58,987 nucleotides of DNA. Origin: Candidatus Kosakonia sp. 282A-S69 (GTDB lineage: Bacteria > Pseudomonadota > Gammaproteobacteria > Enterobacterales > Enterobacteriaceae). The notes beneath the pieces are model-generated. The model ran no database searches. It was not told the DNA's origin and worked only from the letters and a program-made list of their open reading frames with translations. Below are positions 37,030-47,898 of the stretch, one piece after another. Where the stretch lies: assembly GCF_029433855.1 (NCBI RefSeq), contig NZ_JAROAU010000001.1:1095365-1154351 (forward strand), in the 5' to 3' direction. Made by a program: the position numbers and the translations under genes. How positions within the stretch are numbered: the first letter of the stretch is position 1; the number at the start of each line of letters is the position of its first letter.

Positions 37030-38316
37030 TTAATCTTTTTTCAGATCTGACGAAAACTCGCGTTTATCGTAACCGGTATAGAGCTGACGCGGACGGGCAA
37101 TCTTAATGCCGTCATCGTGCATCTCGTTCCAGTGCGCAATCCAGCCCACGGTACGCGCCATCGCGAAGATCACCGTAAACATAGACGACGGGATGCCCAT
37201 CGCTTTCAGAATAATGCCAGAGTAGAAATCGACGTTCGGGTAGAGTTTGCGTTCGATGAAGTACGGATCGTTGAGCGCAATGTGCTCCAGCTCCATTGCC
37301 ACTTCCAGCAGATCATCTTTGGTCCCCAGTTCACGCAGCACTTCGTGGCAGGTTTCACGCATCACGGTAGCGCGCGGATCATAGTTCTTATAGACACGGT
37401 GACCGAAGCCCATCAGACGGAACGAATCGTTCTTGTCTTTCGCGCGACGCAGGAATTCCGGAATGTGTTTAACGGTGCTGATCTCTTCCAGCATCTTCAG
37501 TGCGGCTTCGTTCGCACCGCCGTGCGCCGGTCCCCACAGGGAGGCGATACCCGCCGCGATACAGGCAAACGGGTTCGCGCCCGACGAGCCTGCGGTACGC
37601 ACCGTAGAGGTGGAGGCATTCTGCTCATGGTCAGCGTGCAGGATCAGAATACGATCCATGGCGCGTTCCAGAACCGGGTTCACTTCGTACGGTTCGCACG
37701 GTGTGGAGAACATCATGTGCAGGAAGTTGCCCGCGTAGGAGAGGTCGTTGCGCGGATAAACAAACGGCTGACCGATGGAGTACTTGTAGCACATCGCGGC
37801 CACGGTCGGCATTTTGGAGAGCAGACGGAACGCGGCGATTTCACGGTGGCGCGGATTGTTCACATCCAGCGAGTCGTGGTAGAACGCCGCCAGTGCGCCT
37901 GTCACACCGCACAGCACCGCCATCGGGTGCGAGTCGCGACGGAAACCGTGGAACAGACGGGTAATCTGCTCATGGATCATCGTGTGGCGCGTAACCGTCA
38001 GTTTGAACTCGTCAAACTGTTCCTGCGTCGGTTTTTCGCCGTACAGCAGGATGTAGCACACTTCCAGATAATTGGACTCGGTCGCCAGTTGATCGATGGG
38101 GAAGCCACGGTGCAGCAGAATACCTTCATCGCCGTCGATAAAGGTGATTTTGGATTCGCATGATGCGGTTGAGGTAAAACCTGGGTCAAAAGTAAAAACT
38201 CCTTTTGAACCGAGACTACGGATATCAATAACATCCTGACCGAGTGTGCCTTTTAGCACATCCAGTTCAATAGCATCGTCACCATTGTAGGTGATGGTTG
38301 CTTTCTTATCAGCCAT
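37030..38316 (-). CDS. gltA: Citrate synthase (type II)
   Basis: Condenses acetyl-CoA and oxaloacetate at the entry of the TCA cycle; the hexameric type II form is inhibited by NADH. The N-terminal beta domain ([20 protein letters not shown]) is typical of type II. Active-site segments include [26 protein letters not shown] and HWNEMHDDG. Length 428 aa, E. coli 427. It is monocistronic and divergent from sdhC. An adjacent REP array occupies its 3' side. Confidence 0.98.
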   Translation of the reverse strand: MADKKATITYNGDDAIELDVLKGTLGQDVIDIRSLGSKGVFTFDPGFTSTASCESKITFIDGDEGILLHRGFPIDQLATESNYLEVCYILLYGEKPTQEQFDEFKLTVTRHTMIHEQITRLFHGFRRDSHPMAVLCGVTGALAAFYHDSLDVNNPRHREIAAFRLLSKMPTVAAMCYKYSIGQPFVYPRNDLSYAGNFLHMMFSTPCEPYEVNPVLERAMDRILILHADHEQNASTSTVRTAGSSGANPFACIAAGIASLWGPAHGGANEAALKMLEEISTVKHIPEFLRRAKDKNDSFRLMGFGHRVYKNYDPRATVMRETCHEVLRELGTKDDLLEVAMELEHIALNDPYFIERKLYPNVDFYSGIILKAMGIPSSMFTVIFAMARTVGWIAHWNEMHDDGIKIARPRQLYTGYDKREFSSDLKKD

Positions 38317-38712
38317 TTACGGTCTCCTTAGCGCCTTATTGCTTAAGACCGCCAGCCACCGGGTTTGCCTTCACTTGACCGTCAATGTTAACGAATTGTT
38401 ATATAGCTCGCTGCTCTGCGAAGAGGAGATACCAGGGTACAGAGCGATAGGCGCGTGCAGATACACATTGAAAATACAGTGAAAAAACAGCAAATCAGCG
38501 TCTTAGCAGTCCGAATTTATCAAACCTGTATATCACTAATAACTGTCCTAATTAAATCGGTCAATACCATCACACTGTTGCATAACTTATTCTCAGGTGA
38601 AAGCAAGACCCCATAACTTTTAAGCATTATAAGTTCTTTCTGGCGTAGTTTGTAACAATAATGTTTAACTTTTGTCAAATCAGGTGATTAAATTTTAAAA
38701 TAATGTTGTTAT

Positions 38713-38728
38713 CGTGACCTTGGTCACT
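38713..38728. promoter_or_regulatory. CRP site in the gltA-sdhC region
   Basis: CGTGA-CCTTGG-TCACT matches TGTGA-N6-TCACA at 8 of 10 core positions and is symmetric. It lies upstream of the sdh promoter. Confidence 0.65.
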
Positions 38729-38765
38729 GTTCTGCATAAAACCCGACAAACTATATGTAGGTTAA

Positions 38766-38794
38766 TTGTAATGATTTTGTGAACGACCTATACT
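38766..38794 (+). promoter_or_regulatory. sdhCDAB-sucABCD promoter
   Basis: A -35 TTGTAA (38766-38771) and a -10 TATACT (38789-38794) are separated by 17 nt. The downstream CTGCCGCCAGGTCTCCGGAA is as in the E. coli sdh promoter from memory. Confidence 0.75.
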
Positions 38795-38966
38795 GCCGCC
38801 AGGTCTCCGGAATACCCTGCCATCCCGAGCCACCCAGCGTTGTAACCTGTCGTTTAGCATATGGAAGCACATTTTTTGCATGACGAGCAGTTATAGAAAG
38901 GACGCTGTCTGACCCGCACGCAGACCGGAGGAAGGAAACTATAAGAATAGCATGTGGGCGTTATTC

Positions 38967-39356
38967 ATGATAAAAAATGTGAAAAAACAAAGACCTGTCA
39001 ATCTGGATTTAACAACTATCCAGTTTCCTGTTACGGCTATAGCTTCCATTCTCCACCGCGTTTCCGGCGTCATCACGTTTGTGGCGATCGGCATTCTGTT
39101 GTGGTTACTGGGCTTGTCGCTGTCATCTGAAGAGGGCTTCCAGGCCGCCTCTGCCATCATGAGCAGTTTCTTCGTCAAATTCATCTTCTGGGGCATTCTC
39201 ACCGCGCTGGCGTATCACGCTGTCGGCGGCATTCGCCACATGTTTATGGATTTTGGCTGGCTGGAAGAGAACCTCGCCGCAGGAAAACGTTCCGCTAATA
39301 TTTCTTTTGTGATCACTGTCGTGCTTTCAATTCTCGCAGGAGTCCTCGTATGGTAA
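38967..39356 (+). CDS. sdhC: Succinate dehydrogenase cytochrome b556 subunit
   Basis: A membrane anchor of complex II with three transmembrane helices. Residue His84 ([11 protein letters not shown]) is the haem b ligand position, and Arg31 in ILHRVSG is at the quinone site. The start at 38967 gives [10 protein letters not shown], 129 aa, as in E. coli; an ATG 15 nt upstream (MWALF) is an alternative. It overlaps sdhD by 7 nt. First gene of the eight-gene sdh-suc operon. Confidence 0.96.
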   Translation: MIKNVKKQRPVNLDLTTIQFPVTAIASILHRVSGVITFVAIGILLWLLGLSLSSEEGFQAASAIMSSFFVKFIFWGILTALAYHAVGGIRHMFMDFGWLEENLAAGKRSANISFVITVVLSILAGVLVW

Positions 39357-39697
39357 GCAACGCCTCCGCATTAGGACGCAACGGCGTACATGATTTTATT
39401 CTCGTCCGTGCTACCGCTATTGTCCTGACGTTATACATCATTTACATGGTCGGCTTTTTCGCACTGCACAGCGAACTGACCTGGAGTGTCTGGACGGGCT
39501 TCTTCTCCTCCGCCTTCACGAAAGTCTTTACCCTGCTGGCGCTCTTTTCCATCCTGATCCACGCGTGGATTGGCATGTGGCAGGTATTGACCGACTACGT
39601 TAAGCACGTTGCAACGCGCCTGCTGCTGCAGCTGGTGATTGTTGTGGCGCTGGTCGCGTACGTCATTTATGGATTCGTTGTGGTGTGGGGTGTGTAA
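39350..39697 (+). CDS. sdhD: Succinate dehydrogenase membrane anchor subunit
   Basis: The second membrane anchor of complex II, with three transmembrane helices. His71 (ILIHAWIG) is the other haem-axial position; Asp82-Tyr83 (TDYVK) belong to the quinone pocket. Length 115 aa as in E. coli. It overlaps sdhC by 7 nt and sdhA by one base. In E. coli RyhB represses the operon by pairing at the sdhD start; I could not verify the pairing here. Confidence 0.96.
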   Translation: MVSNASALGRNGVHDFILVRATAIVLTLYIIYMVGFFALHSELTWSVWTGFFSSAFTKVFTLLALFSILIHAWIGMWQVLTDYVKHVATRLLLQLVIVVALVAYVIYGFVVVWGV

Positions 39698-41463
39698 TGA
39701 AACTGCCAGTCAGAGAATTTGATGCTGTTGTAATTGGCGCAGGTGGCGCAGGTATGCGCGCGGCGCTGCAAATTTCCCAGAGCGGGCAAACCTGCGCGCT
39801 GCTCTCTAAAGTCTTTCCAACCCGTTCCCACACTGTCTCTGCGCAGGGCGGTATCACCGTTGCGCTGGGCAATACCCATGAAGATAACTGGGAATGGCAC
39901 ATGTATGACACGGTAAAAGGCTCCGACTATATCGGTGACCAGGACGCCATTGAATATATGTGTAAAACCGGCCCGGAAGCGATTCTTGAGCTGGAACATA
40001 TGGGCCTGCCTTTTTCCCGCCTGGAAGATGGCCGCATCTATCAACGTCCGTTTGGCGGCCAGTCGAAAGATTTCGGCGGCGAGCAGGCGGCACGTACTGC
40101 GGCAGCGGCTGACCGTACCGGTCACGCGCTATTGCACACCCTTTATCAGCAGAACCTGAAAAACCACACCACCATCTTTTCCGAATGGTATGCGCTCGAT
40201 CTGGTGAAAAACCAGGATGGCGCGGTGGTCGGCTGTACGGCACTCTGTATCGAAACCGGCGAAGTGGTCTACTTCAAAGCGCGTGCAACCGTGCTGGCAA
40301 CCGGCGGGGCGGGGCGTATTTACCAGTCCACCACGAACGCACACATCAACACCGGTGACGGTGTCGGGATGGCTCTGCGTGCCGGCGTACCGGTGCAGGA
40401 TATGGAGATGTGGCAGTTCCACCCGACCGGTATCGCTGGCGCGGGCGTGCTGGTGACCGAAGGGTGCCGTGGTGAAGGCGGCTATCTGCTGAACAAACAT
40501 GGCGAGCGCTTTATGGAGCGTTACGCGCCGAACGCGAAAGATCTGGCGGGCCGCGATGTGGTTGCGCGCTCGATCATGATCGAAATTCGTGAAGGCCGCG
40601 GTTGTGATGGTCCGTGGGGCCCGCACGCCAAGCTGAAACTCGATCATCTTGGTAAAGAGGTGCTGGAATCGCGCCTGCCGGGCATCCTTGAGCTGTCGCG
40701 CACCTTTGCCCACGTCGATCCGGTGAAAGAGCCGATTCCGGTTATCCCGACTTGTCACTACATGATGGGCGGTATTCCGACCAAAGTGACCGGCCAGGCG
40801 CTGACCGTTAACGCCCAGGGCGAAGATGTGGTGATCCCGGGTCTGTTCGCGGTAGGCGAAATCGCCTGCGTATCGGTACACGGTGCGAACCGTCTGGGCG
40901 GCAACTCGCTGCTTGACCTGGTGGTGTTTGGCCGCGCAGCCGGTCTGCATCTGCAGGAGTCTATCGCCGAGCAGGGCGCGCTGCGTGATGCCAGCGAGTC
41001 TGATGTTGAGGCGTCTCTTGAGCGCCTTAACCGCTGGAACAACAACCGCGATGGCGAAGATCCGGTCACCATTCGTAAAGCGCTGCAAGAGTGTATGCAG
41101 CACAACTTCTCGGTCTTCCGTGAAGGCGATGCGATGGCGAAGGGGCTTGAGCAGCTGAAAGTGATCCGCGAGCGTCTCAAAAATGCCCGTCTGGACGATA
41201 CCTCCAGCGAATTCAACACTCAGCGCGTTGAGTGTCTGGAACTGGATAACCTGATGGAAACGGCCTATGCAACGGCGGTTTCTGCCAACTTCCGAACCGA
41301 AAGCCGTGGCGCCCATAGCCGCTTCGACTATCCGGATCGTGACGATGAGAACTGGTTGTGTCACTCCCTGTACCTGCCAGAGACGGAATCTATGACGCGT
41401 CGCAGCGTCAATATGGAACCGAAACTGCGTCCGGCGTTCCCGCCGAAGATTCGTACTTATTAA
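39697..41463 (+). CDS. sdhA: Succinate dehydrogenase flavoprotein subunit
   Basis: Oxidises succinate to fumarate on covalently bound FAD, on the cytoplasmic face of the inner membrane. The N-terminal dinucleotide motif is GAGGAGMRA; His45 ([11 protein letters not shown]) is the FAD attachment residue. The capping domain includes [11 protein letters not shown], and the active-site Arg lies in [12 protein letters not shown]. Start ATG at 39697 overlaps the sdhD stop (TAATG). Length 588 aa equals E. coli. Confidence 0.98.
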   Translation: MKLPVREFDAVVIGAGGAGMRAALQISQSGQTCALLSKVFPTRSHTVSAQGGITVALGNTHEDNWEWHMYDTVKGSDYIGDQDAIEYMCKTGPEAILELEHMGLPFSRLEDGRIYQRPFGGQSKDFGGEQAARTAAAADRTGHALLHTLYQQNLKNHTTIFSEWYALDLVKNQDGAVVGCTALCIETGEVVYFKARATVLATGGAGRIYQSTTNAHINTGDGVGMALRAGVPVQDMEMWQFHPTGIAGAGVLVTEGCRGEGGYLLNKHGERFMERYAPNAKDLAGRDVVARSIMIEIREGRGCDGPWGPHAKLKLDHLGKEVLESRLPGILELSRTFAHVDPVKEPIPVIPTCHYMMGGIPTKVTGQALTVNAQGEDVVIPGLFAVGEIACVSVHGANRLGGNSLLDLVVFGRAAGLHLQESIAEQGALRDASESDVEASLERLNRWNNNRDGEDPVTIRKALQECMQHNFSVFREGDAMAKGLEQLKVIRERLKNARLDDTSSEFNTQRVECLELDNLMETAYATAVSANFRTESRGAHSRFDYPDRDDENWLCHSLYLPETESMTRRSVNMEPKLRPAFPPKIRTY

Positions 41464-41479
41464 TGCGGAGACAGGATTG

Positions 41480-42196
41480 ATGAAACTCGAATTCTCGATT
41501 TATCGCTATAACCCCGACGTCGACGACGCGCCGCGCATGCAGGATTACACCCTGGAAGCGGAAGAGGGTCGCGACATGATGCTGCTTGATGCCTTAATGC
41601 AGCTGAAAGAGACCGACTCCACGCTGTCGTTCCGCCGCTCCTGCCGTGAAGGGGTGTGCGGTTCCGATGGTCTGAACATGAACGGCAAAAACGGGCTGGC
41701 CTGTATCACCCCGATTTCCGCGCTTGGCAATGGTAAGAAGAAGATTGTGATCCGCCCGCTGCCGGGTTTGCCGGTGATCCGCGATTTGGTGGTGGACATG
41801 GGGCAGTTCTATGCCCAATATGAAAAAATTAAGCCTTACCTGTTGAATAATGGGCAAAATCCGCCGGCGCGTGAGCACCTGCAGGCCCCGGAGCAGCGTG
41901 AGAAACTCGACGGTCTCTATGAGTGTATTCTCTGTGCCTGCTGCTCGACCTCTTGCCCGTCGTTCTGGTGGAACCCGGAGAAATTCATCGGCCCGGCAGG
42001 CCTGCTGGCGGCCTACCGCTTCCTGATCGACAGCCGCGATACGGAAACGGATAAACGCCTGGATGGCCTGAGCGATGCTTTCAGCGTATTCCGCTGCCAC
42101 AGCATCATGAACTGCGTCAGTGTATGTCCGAAAGGGCTCAACCCGACGCGCGCCATTGGCCACATTAAGTCAATGTTGTTGCAACGCAGTGCATAA
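41480..42196 (+). CDS. sdhB: Succinate dehydrogenase iron-sulfur subunit
   Basis: Carries three iron-sulfur clusters that pass electrons from FAD to quinone. The 2Fe-2S cysteines are in CREGVCGSDG and GLAC; the 4Fe-4S and 3Fe-4S ligands are in CILCACCSTSCP and CHSIMNCVSVCPKGLNP. ATG at 41480 (MKLEFSIYRY), 238 aa as in E. coli; a TTG one codon earlier is ignored. It is 16 nt after sdhA. Confidence 0.98.
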   Translation: MKLEFSIYRYNPDVDDAPRMQDYTLEAEEGRDMMLLDALMQLKETDSTLSFRRSCREGVCGSDGLNMNGKNGLACITPISALGNGKKKIVIRPLPGLPVIRDLVVDMGQFYAQYEKIKPYLLNNGQNPPAREHLQAPEQREKLDGLYECILCACCSTSCPSFWWNPEKFIGPAGLLAAYRFLIDSRDTETDKRLDGLSDAFSVFRCHSIMNCVSVCPKGLNPTRAIGHIKSMLLQRSA

Positions 42197-42205
42197 AAGC
42201 TAAAA

Positions 42206-42272
42206 GCCGGATGGCGCTTGCGCTTATCCGGCCTACAGTATTGATAAGCCCGGTAAGCGCAAGCGTCCGGGC
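42206..42272. repeat. REP pair in the sdhB-sucA spacer
   Basis: A full REP (42206-42236, GCCGGATGGCGCTTGCGCT then TATCCGGCCTAC) is followed by an inverted, shorter REP (42248-42272). It lies in the transcribed spacer of the sdh-suc operon. Confidence 0.85.
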
Positions 42273-42559
42273 GAGTAAAGCAGCAGAAACCTCTAAAAAC
42301 CGCCACTGAAACATAATCGAGATGTTTGGCGCGAGACAATGCGGCAATTGAGCGCATTCCGGGGAGCATAGTGAACTATGTAACCCGGGTGAGCGAAGGC
42401 CACCAACGCCGTCGCAGCCCGAACAACGCAGATTAGGCTGTTTTTAAAGGTTCCTTCGCGGGTCATTAAGAACCCGCAGGTGAACCCTGGGACGTGCGCG
42501 AACGTGTACGTCGAAGTTATCCACGGCGAAGTAAGCATAACAATGCTTAAGGGATCACG
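42273..42559 (+). other. sdhB-sucA spacer with inverted repeats
   Basis: No gene. It holds CATAGT/ACTATG (42367-42372 with 42375-42380) inside a sequence GGGGAGCATAGTGAACTATG that resembles one I recall as dispersed in E. coli intergenic DNA. A hairpin GCGGGT/ACCCGC follows at 42458-42477. E. coli has a weak internal suc promoter in this spacer; I could not identify it. AAGGGATC precedes the sucA ATG. Confidence 0.5.
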
Positions 42560-45367
42560 ATGCAGAACGGCGCAATGAAAGCCTGGCTGGACTCTTCTTA
42601 CCTCTCTGGGTCTAACCAGAGCTGGATAGAACAGCTCTATGAAGACTTCTTAACCGATCCTGACTCGGTAGATGCTAACTGGCGATCTATGTTCCAGCAG
42701 TTACCAGGTACCGGAGTCAAACCGGATCAGTTCCACTCCAAAACGCGTGATTACTTCCGCCAGCTGGCGAAGGACGCTTCACGTTACTCCCCCTCGATTT
42801 CCGACCCCGATACCAACGTTAAGCAGGTTAAAGTCCTGCAGCTCATTAACGCCTACCGCTTCCGTGGTCACCAGCATGCGAATCTTGATCCGCTGGGATT
42901 ATGGCAGCAGGAGAGGGTCGCCGATCTCGATCCCGCATTCCATGACCTGACCGAAGCGGATTTCCAGAACAGCTTCAATGTCGGGTCTTTTGCTATCGGC
43001 AAAGACACCATGCCGCTGGGCGAGCTGCTCCATGCGCTGAAAGAGACCTATTGCGGCTCCATCGGCGCTGAGTACATGCACATCACCAGCACCGAAGAGA
43101 AACGCTGGATCCAGCAGCGCATTGAGTCGGCCACCGGTAAATCCAGCTTCTCGGCAGATGAGAAAAAGCGCTTCTTAAGCGAACTGACCGCCGCCGAAGG
43201 GCTGGAGCGCTATCTGGGCGCGAAATTCCCCGGTGCAAAACGCTTCTCCCTTGAGGGCGGCGACGCGCTGGTACCCATGCTGAAAGAGATGATCCGCCAC
43301 GCCGGTAAAAGCGGCACCCGCGAAGTGGTGCTGGGTATGGCGCACCGCGGTCGTCTGAACGTACTGGTTAACGTGCTGGGTAAAAAACCGCAGGATCTGT
43401 TCGACGAGTTTGCCGGTAAACATAAAGAGCATCTCGGCACCGGCGACGTGAAATACCACATGGGCTTCTCCTCCGACGTTGAAACCGAAGGCGGCCTGGT
43501 GCACCTGGCGCTGGCGTTCAACCCGTCGCACCTGGAGATCGTAAGCCCGGTAGTGATCGGTTCCGTTCGCGCGCGCCTCGATCGCCTCGACGAACCGAGC
43601 AGCAACAAAGTGTTGCCAATCACCATCCACGGTGATGCGGCGGTCGCAGGGCAGGGCGTGGTGCAGGAAACCCTCAACATGTCCAAAGCCCGCGGCTACG
43701 AAGTGGGCGGCACCGTGCGTATCGTTATCAACAACCAGGTGGGCTTCACCACCTCAAACCCGCTGGATGCGCGCTCGACGCCGTACTGTACCGATATCGG
43801 TAAAATGGTGCAGGCGCCGATTTTCCACGTTAATGCGGACGATCCGGAAGCGGTGGCCTTTGTAACCCGCCTGGCGCTTGATTTCCGTAATACCTTTAAG
43901 CGCGACGTCTTTATCGACCTGGTCTGCTACCGCCGTCACGGCCATAACGAAGCCGATGAGCCGAGCGCAACCCAGCCGCTGATGTACCAGAAGATCAAAA
44001 AGCACCCGACGCCGCGTCAGATTTACGCCAGCCGTCTGGAGCAGGAAACCACTATCGCCGCGGAAGACGCTACAGAGATGGCGAACCTTTACCGCGATGC
44101 GCTCGACGCCGGTGAGTGCGTGGTTGCGGAGTGGCGTCCAATGAATATGCACTCCTTTACCTGGTCGCCGTACCTCAACCACGAGTGGGATGAGAGCTAC
44201 CCGAACAAGGTGGAGATGAAGCGCCTGCAAGAGCTGGCCAAGCGCATTAGCACCGTACCGGACGCGATTGAGATGCAGTCCCGCGTAGCGAAAATCTATG
44301 CTGACCGTCAGCTGATGGCGAACGGTGAGAAGCTGTTCGACTGGGGCGGCGCGGAAACGCTGGCCTACGCTACGCTGGTGGATGAGGGCATTCCGGTGCG
44401 TCTCTCCGGGGAAGACTCCGGCCGCGGCACCTTCTTCCATCGCCATGCGGTGGTGCATAACCAGTCCAACGGTTCGACTTACACCCCGCTGGCGCACGTG
44501 CATAACAGCCAGGGCGCGTTCCGCGTCTGGGACTCCGTACTGTCAGAAGAGGCGGTCCTGGCCTTTGAGTATGGCTACGCCACCGCTGAGCCGCGTACGC
44601 TCACCATCTGGGAAGCGCAGTTCGGCGACTTCGCCAACGGTGCGCAGGTGGTTATCGACCAGTTCATCAGCTCCGGCGAGCAGAAGTGGGGCCGTATGTG
44701 TGGCCTGGTGATGCTGCTGCCGCACGGCTATGAAGGGCAGGGGCCGGAGCACTCCTCCGCGCGTCTGGAACGCTATCTGCAACTCTGCGCCGAGCAGAAT
44801 ATGCAGGTTTGCGTACCGTCGACCCCGGCGCAGGTTTACCACATGCTGCGTCGTCAGGCGCTGCGCGGTATGCGTCGCCCGCTGATTGTGATGTCACCGA
44901 AATCGCTGCTGCGGCATCCGCAGGCGGTCTCAACGCTGGATGAGCTGGCGAACGGCACCTTTATGCCGGCGATTGGCGAAGTGGACGATCTCGATCCGCA
45001 GGGCGTGAAACGCGTTATCCTCTGTTCGGGTAAGGTTTACTACGATTTGCTGGAACAGCGTCGTAAGAACGACCAGAAAGATGTCGCGATTGTCCGTATC
45101 GAACAGCTCTACCCCTTCCCGCACCAGGCGGTACAGGAAGCGCTGAAGCCGTTCGCGCATGTGCATGATTTTGTCTGGTGCCAGGAAGAGCCGCTGAACC
45201 AGGGCGCATGGTACTGCAGCCAGCATCACTTCCGTGATGTGATTCCGTTTGGGGCAGGTCTGCGTTACGCAGGTCGCCCGGCCTCCGCCTCTCCGGCGGT
45301 GGGATATCTCTCCGTTCACCAGAAACAGCAACAAGATCTGGTAAATGACGCGCTGAACGTCAATTAA
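42560..45367 (+). CDS. sucA: 2-oxoglutarate dehydrogenase E1 component
   Basis: The thiamine-diphosphate decarboxylase of the 2-oxoglutarate dehydrogenase complex. An N-terminal segment (MQNGAMKAWLDSSYLSGSNQ) probably binds the E2 core. ThDP and substrate motifs include MAHRGRLNVLVN, HGDAAVAGQGVVQE and YRRHGHNEADEP; the C-terminal half contains FHRHAVVHNQ and LPHGYEGQGPEHSSAR. Length 935 aa, E. coli 933. AAGGGA lies upstream of the ATG. sucB follows 14 nt later. Confidence 0.98.
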   Translation: MQNGAMKAWLDSSYLSGSNQSWIEQLYEDFLTDPDSVDANWRSMFQQLPGTGVKPDQFHSKTRDYFRQLAKDASRYSPSISDPDTNVKQVKVLQLINAYRFRGHQHANLDPLGLWQQERVADLDPAFHDLTEADFQNSFNVGSFAIGKDTMPLGELLHALKETYCGSIGAEYMHITSTEEKRWIQQRIESATGKSSFSADEKKRFLSELTAAEGLERYLGAKFPGAKRFSLEGGDALVPMLKEMIRHAGKSGTREVVLGMAHRGRLNVLVNVLGKKPQDLFDEFAGKHKEHLGTGDVKYHMGFSSDVETEGGLVHLALAFNPSHLEIVSPVVIGSVRARLDRLDEPSSNKVLPITIHGDAAVAGQGVVQETLNMSKARGYEVGGTVRIVINNQVGFTTSNPLDARSTPYCTDIGKMVQAPIFHVNADDPEAVAFVTRLALDFRNTFKRDVFIDLVCYRRHGHNEADEPSATQPLMYQKIKKHPTPRQIYASRLEQETTIAAEDATEMANLYRDALDAGECVVAEWRPMNMHSFTWSPYLNHEWDESYPNKVEMKRLQELAKRISTVPDAIEMQSRVAKIYADRQLMANGEKLFDWGGAETLAYATLVDEGIPVRLSGEDSGRGTFFHRHAVVHNQSNGSTYTPLAHVHNSQGAFRVWDSVLSEEAVLAFEYGYATAEPRTLTIWEAQFGDFANGAQVVIDQFISSGEQKWGRMCGLVMLLPHGYEGQGPEHSSARLERYLQLCAEQNMQVCVPSTPAQVYHMLRRQALRGMRRPLIVMSPKSLLRHPQAVSTLDELANGTFMPAIGEVDDLDPQGVKRVILCSGKVYYDLLEQRRKNDQKDVAIVRIEQLYPFPHQAVQEALKPFAHVHDFVWCQEEPLNQGAWYCSQHHFRDVIPFGAGLRYAGRPASASPAVGYLSVHQKQQQDLVNDALNVN

Positions 45368-45381
45368 TTAAAGGATAAATA

Positions 45382-46608
45382 ATGAGTAGCGTAGATATTC
45401 TTGTTCCCGATCTGCCTGAGTCCGTTGCTGACGCGACCGTTGCAACCTGGCACAAAAAACCAGGCGATAGCGTTAAACGTGATGAAGTGCTGGTAGAAAT
45501 CGAAACTGACAAAGTGGTACTGGAAGTGCCGGCGTCAGCGGACGGCATCCTGGATGCCGTGCTGGAAGAGGAAGGCACAACCGTTACCTCCCGCCAGATC
45601 CTGGGCCGTCTGAAAGAGGGCAACAGCGCAGGCAAAGAGAGCAGTGCCAAATCTGAAGCAAAAGAGTCTACACCGGCGCAGCGCCAGCAGGCCTCGCTGG
45701 AAGAGCAGAACAATGACGCCCTGAGCCCGGCGATCCGTCGCCTGCTGGCCGAGCACAACCTGGAAGCCAGCGACATCAAAGGTACCGGTGTTGGCGGTCG
45801 TCTGACCCGCGAAGATGTTGAGAAGCATCTGGCGAAAGGCCCGGCGCAGAGCGCTGCACCAGCGGCGGCTCCGGCTGCTGCCAGCACCCCGGCCCCTGCG
45901 CCGGCTGGCCGCACTGAAAAACGCGTGCCGATGACTCGCCTGCGCAAACGCGTCGCCGAGCGTCTGCTGGAAGCGAAAAACTCCACCGCCATGCTGACGA
46001 CTTTCAACGAAGTCAACATGAAGCCGATCATGGATCTGCGTAAGCAGTACGGCGAGGCGTTTGAGAAGCGTCACGGTATCCGTCTGGGCTTTATGTCCTT
46101 CTACGTGAAGGCGGTGGTTGAAGCGCTGAAACGCTACCCGGAAGTGAACGCTTCTATTGATGGCGATGATGTGGTTTACCACAACTATTTCGATGTCAGT
46201 ATGGCTGTTTCCACGCCGCGTGGCCTGGTGACTCCGGTACTGCGCGATGTCGATACCCTCGGCATGGCTGATATCGAGAAGAAAATTAAAGAGCTGGCGC
46301 TGAAAGGGCGCGACGGCAAACTGACCGTGGAAGATCTGACCGGCGGTAACTTCACCATTACCAACGGCGGCGTCTTCGGCTCGTTGATGTCCACCCCGAT
46401 CATCAACCCGCCGCAGAGCGCGATCCTCGGCATGCACGCCATTAAAGATCGCCCGATGGCGGTTGATGGCAAGGTTGAGATCCTGCCGATGATGTACCTG
46501 GCGCTCTCTTACGATCACCGTCTGATCGACGGCCGTGAGTCTGTGGGCTATCTGGTCGCCATCAAAGAGCTGCTGGAAGATCCGACCCGTCTGCTGCTGG
46601 ACGTGTAG
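45382..46608 (+). CDS. sucB: 2-oxoglutarate dehydrogenase E2 (dihydrolipoyl succinyltransferase)
   Basis: The core of the 2-oxoglutarate dehydrogenase complex, moving succinyl groups to CoA. Order: one lipoyl domain (about 1-77, lipoyl-Lys44 in [10 protein letters not shown]), an Ala/Glu/Gln linker, a peripheral-subunit-binding domain (about 112-147, [14 protein letters not shown]), an Ala/Pro linker, then the catalytic domain with His in [11 protein letters not shown]. Length 408 aa, E. coli 405; the extra residues are in the linkers. Confidence 0.98.
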   Translation: MSSVDILVPDLPESVADATVATWHKKPGDSVKRDEVLVEIETDKVVLEVPASADGILDAVLEEEGTTVTSRQILGRLKEGNSAGKESSAKSEAKESTPAQRQQASLEEQNNDALSPAIRRLLAEHNLEASDIKGTGVGGRLTREDVEKHLAKGPAQSAAPAAAPAAASTPAPAPAGRTEKRVPMTRLRKRVAERLLEAKNSTAMLTTFNEVNMKPIMDLRKQYGEAFEKRHGIRLGFMSFYVKAVVEALKRYPEVNASIDGDDVVYHNYFDVSMAVSTPRGLVTPVLRDVDTLGMADIEKKIKELALKGRDGKLTVEDLTGGNFTITNGGVFGSLMSTPIINPPQSAILGMHAIKDRPMAVDGKVEILPMMYLALSYDHRLIDGRESVGYLVAIKELLEDPTRLLLDV

Positions 46609-46616
46609 TCGGCCAG

Positions 46617-46636
46617 GGCCCGGCGGATGCCGGGCC
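46617..46636 (+). other. Hairpin in the sucB-sucC spacer
   Basis: A perfect 8-bp GC stem GGCCCGGC/GCCGGGCC with tetraloop GGAT, 8 nt after the sucB stop and without a T-run. It may stabilise or mark a processing point between sucAB and sucCD; this is inference. Confidence 0.6.
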
Positions 46637-46731
46637 TGAAATCATCACCTGACTGTGGGCGGCTCCGGCATCCGGGGCACTCCGACCCGCAGACACCCTG
46701 ATAATGATTACCTGAAGGATGGATAGAACAG

Positions 46732-47898
46732 ATGAACTTACATGAGTATCAGGCGAAACAGCTTTTTGCCCGGTCAGGTCTGCCGACTCCGGTTGGATAC
46801 GCCTGTACTACCCCGCGTGAAGCCGAAGAAGCGGCATCGAAAATCGGCGCAGGCCCGTGGGTTGTAAAATGCCAGGTTCACGCCGGCGGCCGCGGTAAAG
46901 CGGGCGGTGTAAAAGTGGTGAACAGCAAAGAAGAGATCCGCGCCTTCGCGGAGCACTGGCTGGGTAAACGCCTGGTAACCTACCAGACAGACGCTAATGG
47001 CCAGCCGGTTAACCAGATCCTGGTTGAAGCGGCGACCGATATCGACAAAGAGCTCTACCTGGGCGCGGTCGTTGACCGTAGCTCACGTCGCGTGGTGTTC
47101 ATGGCCTCCACCGAAGGCGGTGTTGAAATTGAGAAGGTCGCGGAAGAGACCCCGCACCTGATCCACAAAACCACCCTCGATCCACTGACCGGCCCAATGC
47201 CGTATCAGGGGCGCGACCTGGCGTTCAAACTGGGTCTGGAAGGTAAGCAGGTTCAGCAGTTCACCAAAATCTTCATGGGTCTGGCTACCATTTTCCTGGA
47301 GCGCGACCTGGCGCTGATTGAAATCAACCCGCTGGTGATCACTAAGCAGGGCGACCTGATCTGCCTCGACGGCAAACTTGGCGCGGACGGTAACGCACTC
47401 TTCCGCCAGCCGGATCTGCGCGAAATGCGCGATCAGTCTCAGGAAGATCCGCGTGAAGCACAGGCTGCACAGTGGGAGCTGAACTACGTTGCTCTCGACG
47501 GCAACATCGGCTGTATGGTTAACGGCGCGGGTCTGGCGATGGGCACCATGGACATCGTTAAACTGCACGGCGGCGAACCGGCTAACTTCCTCGACGTTGG
47601 CGGCGGCGCAACCAAAGAGCGTGTGACCGAAGCCTTCAAAATCATCCTCTCCGATGAGAATGTGAAAGCCGTACTGGTTAACATCTTCGGCGGTATCGTG
47701 CGCTGCGACCTCATCGCAGACGGCATCATCGGTGCAGTGGAAGAGGTGGGCGTGAACGTGCCGGTCGTCGTACGCCTGGAAGGTAACAACGCTGAACTGG
47801 GCGCCAAGCGTCTGGCTGACAGCGGCCTGAATATTATTGCAGCGAAAAGTCTGACGGATGCAGCACAGCAGGTTGTTGCCGCAGTGGAGGGGAAATAA
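46732..47898 (+). CDS. sucC: Succinyl-CoA synthetase beta subunit
   Basis: The ATP-grasp subunit of the enzyme that makes ATP from succinyl-CoA. The nucleotide loop is [13 protein letters not shown]; the C-terminal domain has [11 protein letters not shown] and EGNNAELG. Length 388 aa as in E. coli. The stop overlaps the sucD start by one base (TAATG). It is preceded by the 123-bp spacer with a GC hairpin. Confidence 0.98.
   Translation: MNLHEYQAKQLFARSGLPTPVGYACTTPREAEEAASKIGAGPWVVKCQVHAGGRGKAGGVKVVNSKEEIRAFAEHWLGKRLVTYQTDANGQPVNQILVEAATDIDKELYLGAVVDRSSRRVVFMASTEGGVEIEKVAEETPHLIHKTTLDPLTGPMPYQGRDLAFKLGLEGKQVQQFTKIFMGLATIFLERDLALIEINPLVITKQGDLICLDGKLGADGNALFRQPDLREMRDQSQEDPREAQAAQWELNYVALDGNIGCMVNGAGLAMGTMDIVKLHGGEPANFLDVGGGATKERVTEAFKIILSDENVKAVLVNIFGGIVRCDLIADGIIGAVEEVGVNVPVVVRLEGNNAELGAKRLADSGLNIIAAKSLTDAAQQVVAAVEGK

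Larger units (their letters stand above)
38317..38966. promoter_or_regulatory. gltA/sdhC divergent control region
   Basis: A 650-bp region with long leaders on both sides and no supported gene. It contains the sdh promoter (38766-38794), a CRP site (38713-38728), and an AT-rich centre with ArcA-like GTTAA repeats (38640-38775). A plausible gltA promoter is at about 38516-38545 on the minus strand. The 170-nt sdhC leader (from about 38800) is close to E. coli over long stretches as I recall it. ArcA and CRP control of this region is established in E. coli; the individual ArcA sites here are not resolved. Confidence 0.75.

Noticed and set aside
40129-41364. 411-codon open frame on the minus strand
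   Set aside because: Antisense to sdhA, with no family resemblance or start signal.
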